From Antedon mediterranea (Eukaryota > Echinodermata > Crinoidea > Comatulida > Antedonidae), in NCBI RefSeq assembly GCF_964355755.1, contig NC_092676.1, forward strand, positions 20,752,288 through 20,816,287: a DNA stretch of 64,000 nucleotides, in the 5' to 3' direction. Of this stretch, positions 60,474 to 64,000 are shown piece after piece. Under the pieces are notes generated by a model. The model did no database searches. It saw only the letters and a list, made by a program, of their open reading frames with translations, and was not told the DNA's origin. The translations under genes and the position numbers were made by a program. Position 1 is the first letter of the stretch. Each line of letters opens with the position of its first letter.

Positions 60474-60939
60474 GCAAACTTTATATCAACATTTGATTTC
60501 GCCATGCAAACCTTCAAACAATATATTATGTAAAACCGTAATGAAAGTCTATATTAAATAAATAACCATGACATTACAAAACAATTCCACGGAGCATAAC
60601 GTATGTACTTAAAGCATTGTTGACTTCCTTATCCAATTCAATTTTGGAGAAAATTCCTGAAATACTATATTCCTTATAGAAGTGTGATTGTATAGTCAAC
60701 ATCGACGGATGTGTGTGACGAAAATGTAAAGAGATCCTTATCGGAGAGTTTAATAACGCCTGAGGTTGAACATTGAAAAACATATGTGATATTATTGTGT
60801 GTGAGGAAAATTAAAAGCCATCCTTATCGGAAAAAACACATAGATATTATTGCATATAATATAATTATGTTGTTATTTTTTGTGTTACACACCAAGGCCC
60901 ACTTATAATTTTTTTTTTTAATGTTTACACCCCACCCAC

Positions 60940-62920
60940 TCAAATAATTCTACATCTATCTGAAACTAAACGAATGGTTCGACTTTTATTTAATGTTGTT
61001 AAAAGTTCGTATTCGGCTGGCATGTGGTGATTGGTGGTATAATTCAGTGTCCTGTTGTCGTAGTAATGATGTTTTAACGGTTTGCCACTCGGTGATTTAT
61101 AAAATGGATAAAAACCATATAATGAAACATATCGACACATTGACCCAGCTGCTGTATACATGATTAACCCCAGAGATGGGTTTCTTATTTTCCAAAATCT
61201 GAAAGAAAACTCATTTGTTGTAGGCTATGAAGAAAATTATATTTATGCATGCATAATTTAATGTGCTGATGTCAATTTATTCCTGTTATCTTTAATTATG
61301 TTCATTTTCAGTATGCATTATTATTATTATTTTACTCGTTGAACATTCTTGTAAGAAACGTTAAATCCCCAGCTCAAATCCACTGTCTTACAAAAACGGA
61401 AGTTAATGAAAGAATAGTAAGATTAAGATGATACTTACTTTGTAACTAGTGGTAGCATACCTCGGTACGAATATACAATTCTAACTGTTAAATTATTCTG
61501 TTTGATACCTGCTACTAGATTATGTGCGTAGCTTATATTCTTTTCTGCGTTCAATTTAGAAATCCATATATATGTGTCATTAAGCTCTTTAAACGTTTCG
61601 TATGAAGTTTTGTAGCAACTATTTGAAGTGTTTGTTAGACATATACTGCTTTCGATACTGGCGGCCTCATTGAGCACCATCATATCTATTTTACCACCAA
61701 CGTCTTGTTCAAAACCAATAGTTTGTGCAAGATTTCCTCTAAAAACAAAGTCGTGTTCATCTATTTCACGTCCACAACTGCTGTTTAGTAGATTACCAGC
61801 ACTGCCTACAACTGCACAGGATCCTCGCAGAGGAATACTGTCGATACCTTCTGGTAATTTTGTCATTCGTTTTTTCTGTTTGAAGCCATCTTTGTAAATT
61901 AGTGTTAATAGAGACGGTTTGAATCCAGCCTTCTGAAGTCGTTTTCTTTAATAGAATACAAACTTATAAATTCTGGGCTTATAATTGATTAAAAGAAACT
62001 CTAGACAGGCATGTTCGAATTCAGTATGAGGCATATGCATACTTTTTGTTCTATTTCGTGAGAACAAACCACTTTTATTTCATTCAAACCACCGTCAATT
62101 TTATATGTAAAATCAGTATTCAAAAAAGTAATATAGCATGCATACTAAAAACTCTCTAATATTATTATGAAAAACAATTAAGGAAGAATTTTAGCATTTG
62201 CTCTTTTTATTTTTCAAATTTCCCTAAATTTAGACTTTGAATATGCCATTTTACAGTTTAATAAAGTCATTCACTTTAGAAAAAAAACGAAGAAAATAAT
62301 ACAGTACCCACTTATAAAAAGATGAAATAAACGGTTAAGTTTAACCAAAACCATAGTGTGACAAACAATTTGAATATTATTAGTTTAGTAATCATAATAA
62401 CTAATATTCTCTCTGAGCCAATATACTGCTTTCATTGTATTTGTTTGTGTCATTATTATTAATGAATCCGTATCTTGTAAAAAGTACACCAAGATCATTG
62501 TATTATATTATACAACTTATATAGAAATTCAACAGTTTGTATTATATACAATAAACGTTTCGTCACCAAATCTGATTTTAATTGGTGTAGAATTCTTTCA
62601 AGTCTATCTGTTTCTTGTATAGCTTACAATGAAAATGTAAAGTTCTGTTTGGTACTTGCTATCTAAGCAGACCATGCATACATGTGAATTTGTGATGGCA
62701 GACATTATATTATTATTAAAAGAAGGCTGCAATAAGCAGGGTAAAAAAAACCAGAAATAGTCATATATAGCCAAGTTCTATTTGATATGATAACTAGGAA
62801 GGTATAATGCCACCATGTATTATGATCAGTGAAATGATTACCGTATCCAATAAAAACGAAAGCAAAACTTACCTCATATCTAATGCTTTGCTTCCTTTAA
62901 TGTGATTAGTCAATACTTTC
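60940..62920 (-). CDS. Alpha-2,8-sialyltransferase (ST8Sia-like, GT29), gene 3, 3' exons
   Basis: Exons: 62920-62873 (48 nt, [16 protein letters not shown]), 61945-61439 (motif [21 protein letters not shown]) and 61198-60940 (motifs S, III and VS, stop). Phases and lengths equal those of genes 1 and 2. The K-G change (KESK to KGSK) in the stem exon is unique here. The membrane-anchor and first stem exons are not in the remaining 1.1 kb, so they would lie beyond base 64000. It is otherwise intact. Confidence 0.82.
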
Positions 62921-63463
62921 CTACAAACAAAATCATATGTTAAAATTATAATGGATACACGTAAACTAAATACTCTTTTGATAAGAAGTAATAGCTAACA
63001 TTACGGTACTTATCGGAAAGTTTTCGTTTTGGCAGCTCCCTACCAATTAATTTCATCCGGCAGTGTGCTAATTTTAAATTTTTTAAACCACGCTGAAGAC
63101 TTCTTTTCGAAGTGTCTTTATTTACGGTTATTATACATTACATCATACATCTTAATGTTGACATTTCCTACTTTTTCCAGCTTGCTTTGTTCGCTTATAT
63201 AAATAGCGACTCTTGTTTATATATATAAAAGTATCTCTTCGGAGATCTCGCCCGCCTGCGATTTTTTTTTCGTACATAAGTTGGGGACCCCCTTATGAAA
63301 CGTCACAAAATAAACATGAATAATTCATCAGTTAAATTTTCTTGTTCCGTGTGCACCCAAGCGTATAGCAACAAGAAGTGATTACACAAGTGCGGTACGA
63401 TTCTAGGCCTATCTCCGCTGTGGTTGCCGCGTGGGATTTCATAAAAGAATAGCGGCGTTTTGT

Positions 63464-64000
63464 GTGGATTGTCGAAATAATCAGCCTTTAGTTTATGGTG
63501 TTTTTAATATAATTTATTACTAAAGAATTACGTGTTAAAATTATAGTTTCTATTAATACTATTATGCCTAATTATTAGTCTCTAAACCCATGTCTATTCT
63601 AGTAGTAGCTGTGTGGGTGTTGTGTGTGACGTGTGTATGTGTTAGGTATGACGACACAGTCCGAGTAATAAGTCAGCAAAATTAAACAATAACATTACAC
63701 AAAAATATATTTTTTATTCTCGTGGGTCTAATCTTCCCATCTCGTGTTCATATACCCGCATTTTTAAAGTTCCTTTGAGTACATGCATATTGTTTGATAA
63801 TAAAATAGCAGAATTAAAAAATTACAGTACACAAATTATACACATTTTTTATTCTTGTGGGTCTAAGCTTTCTTTGGGCTATGTCCAATTAATAGTTAGT
63901 TTAATGTCTTGCCTAGCTGTCGATTAGCCTCGGACACATTTTGCATAGTGGCGTGTGTGTGAAGAAGAGTGCGCGAAGGCAATCACGTGAATTGACCTAG
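63464..64000. other. Sequence beyond duplication unit 2
   Basis: A degenerate direct repeat (TTTTTATTCTCGTGGGTCTA at about 63710 and TTTTTATTCTTGTGGGTCTA at about 63849) is visible. No exon is recognised. Confidence 0.4.

Larger units (their letters stand above)
54255..63463. repeat. Segmental duplication, unit 2
   Basis: It is collinear with about 6390-16480. It has a LINE insertion at about 54440-54910 that unit 1 lacks, and it lacks unit 1's 1.34-kb intron segment. Intron identity near 56.6-58.7 kb is so high that the duplication or a later gene conversion must be recent. Confidence 0.9.

Overview
This is AT-rich, intron-containing animal nuclear DNA dominated by repeats. I infer a marine deuterostome invertebrate, most likely an echinoderm. 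The reasons are the scattered GGCCTA words, the Penelope and 2A-bearing LINE retroelements, and an animal Mediator kinase, bile/steroid transporter and sialyltransferase. I cannot name the species. Genes are split into short exons with GT..AG junctions, so gene calls below were assembled from exons whose phases agree.

Layout: 1-1050, 3' part of a LINE. 1441-3297 (+), last three coding exons of CDK8/CDK19. 5467-13221 (+), seven-exon SLC51A (organic solute transporter alpha) gene. 14022-28631 (-), an ST8Sia-like (GT29) sialyltransferase whose 5' half contains an internal, truncated exon copy. 17.6-21.3 kb, non-autonomous DNA elements. 24.5-25.8 kb, a tRNA-like SINE, a Penelope-like element tail and hammerhead ribozymes. 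29.8-33.5 kb, a MITE and a decayed LINE with a 2A-like motif. 33.6-34.0 kb, a broken GPCR fragment. 36329-43689 (-), a second, complete sialyltransferase gene with a 4.4-kb inverted-repeat transposon in intron 3. 47.37-49.75 kb, a 50-bp minisatellite. 50.34-53.82 kb, a second decayed inverted-repeat transposon. 55211-60160 (+), second SLC51A copy without a recognisable first exon. 60940-62920 (-), third sialyltransferase, probably continuing past the window end.

The organising event is segmental duplication. SLC51A and the sialyltransferase lie tail to tail as a block at about 6.4-16.5 kb, and the block recurs at about 54.25-63.46 kb. Sialyltransferase-only portions recur at 22.3-28.9 and 36.1-44.05 kb. 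SLC51A is a plasma-membrane subunit of a steroid/bile-salt facilitative transporter. ST8Sia enzymes are Golgi membrane proteins that add alpha-2,8-linked sialic acid. Nothing in the sequence links the two functions except their joint duplication.
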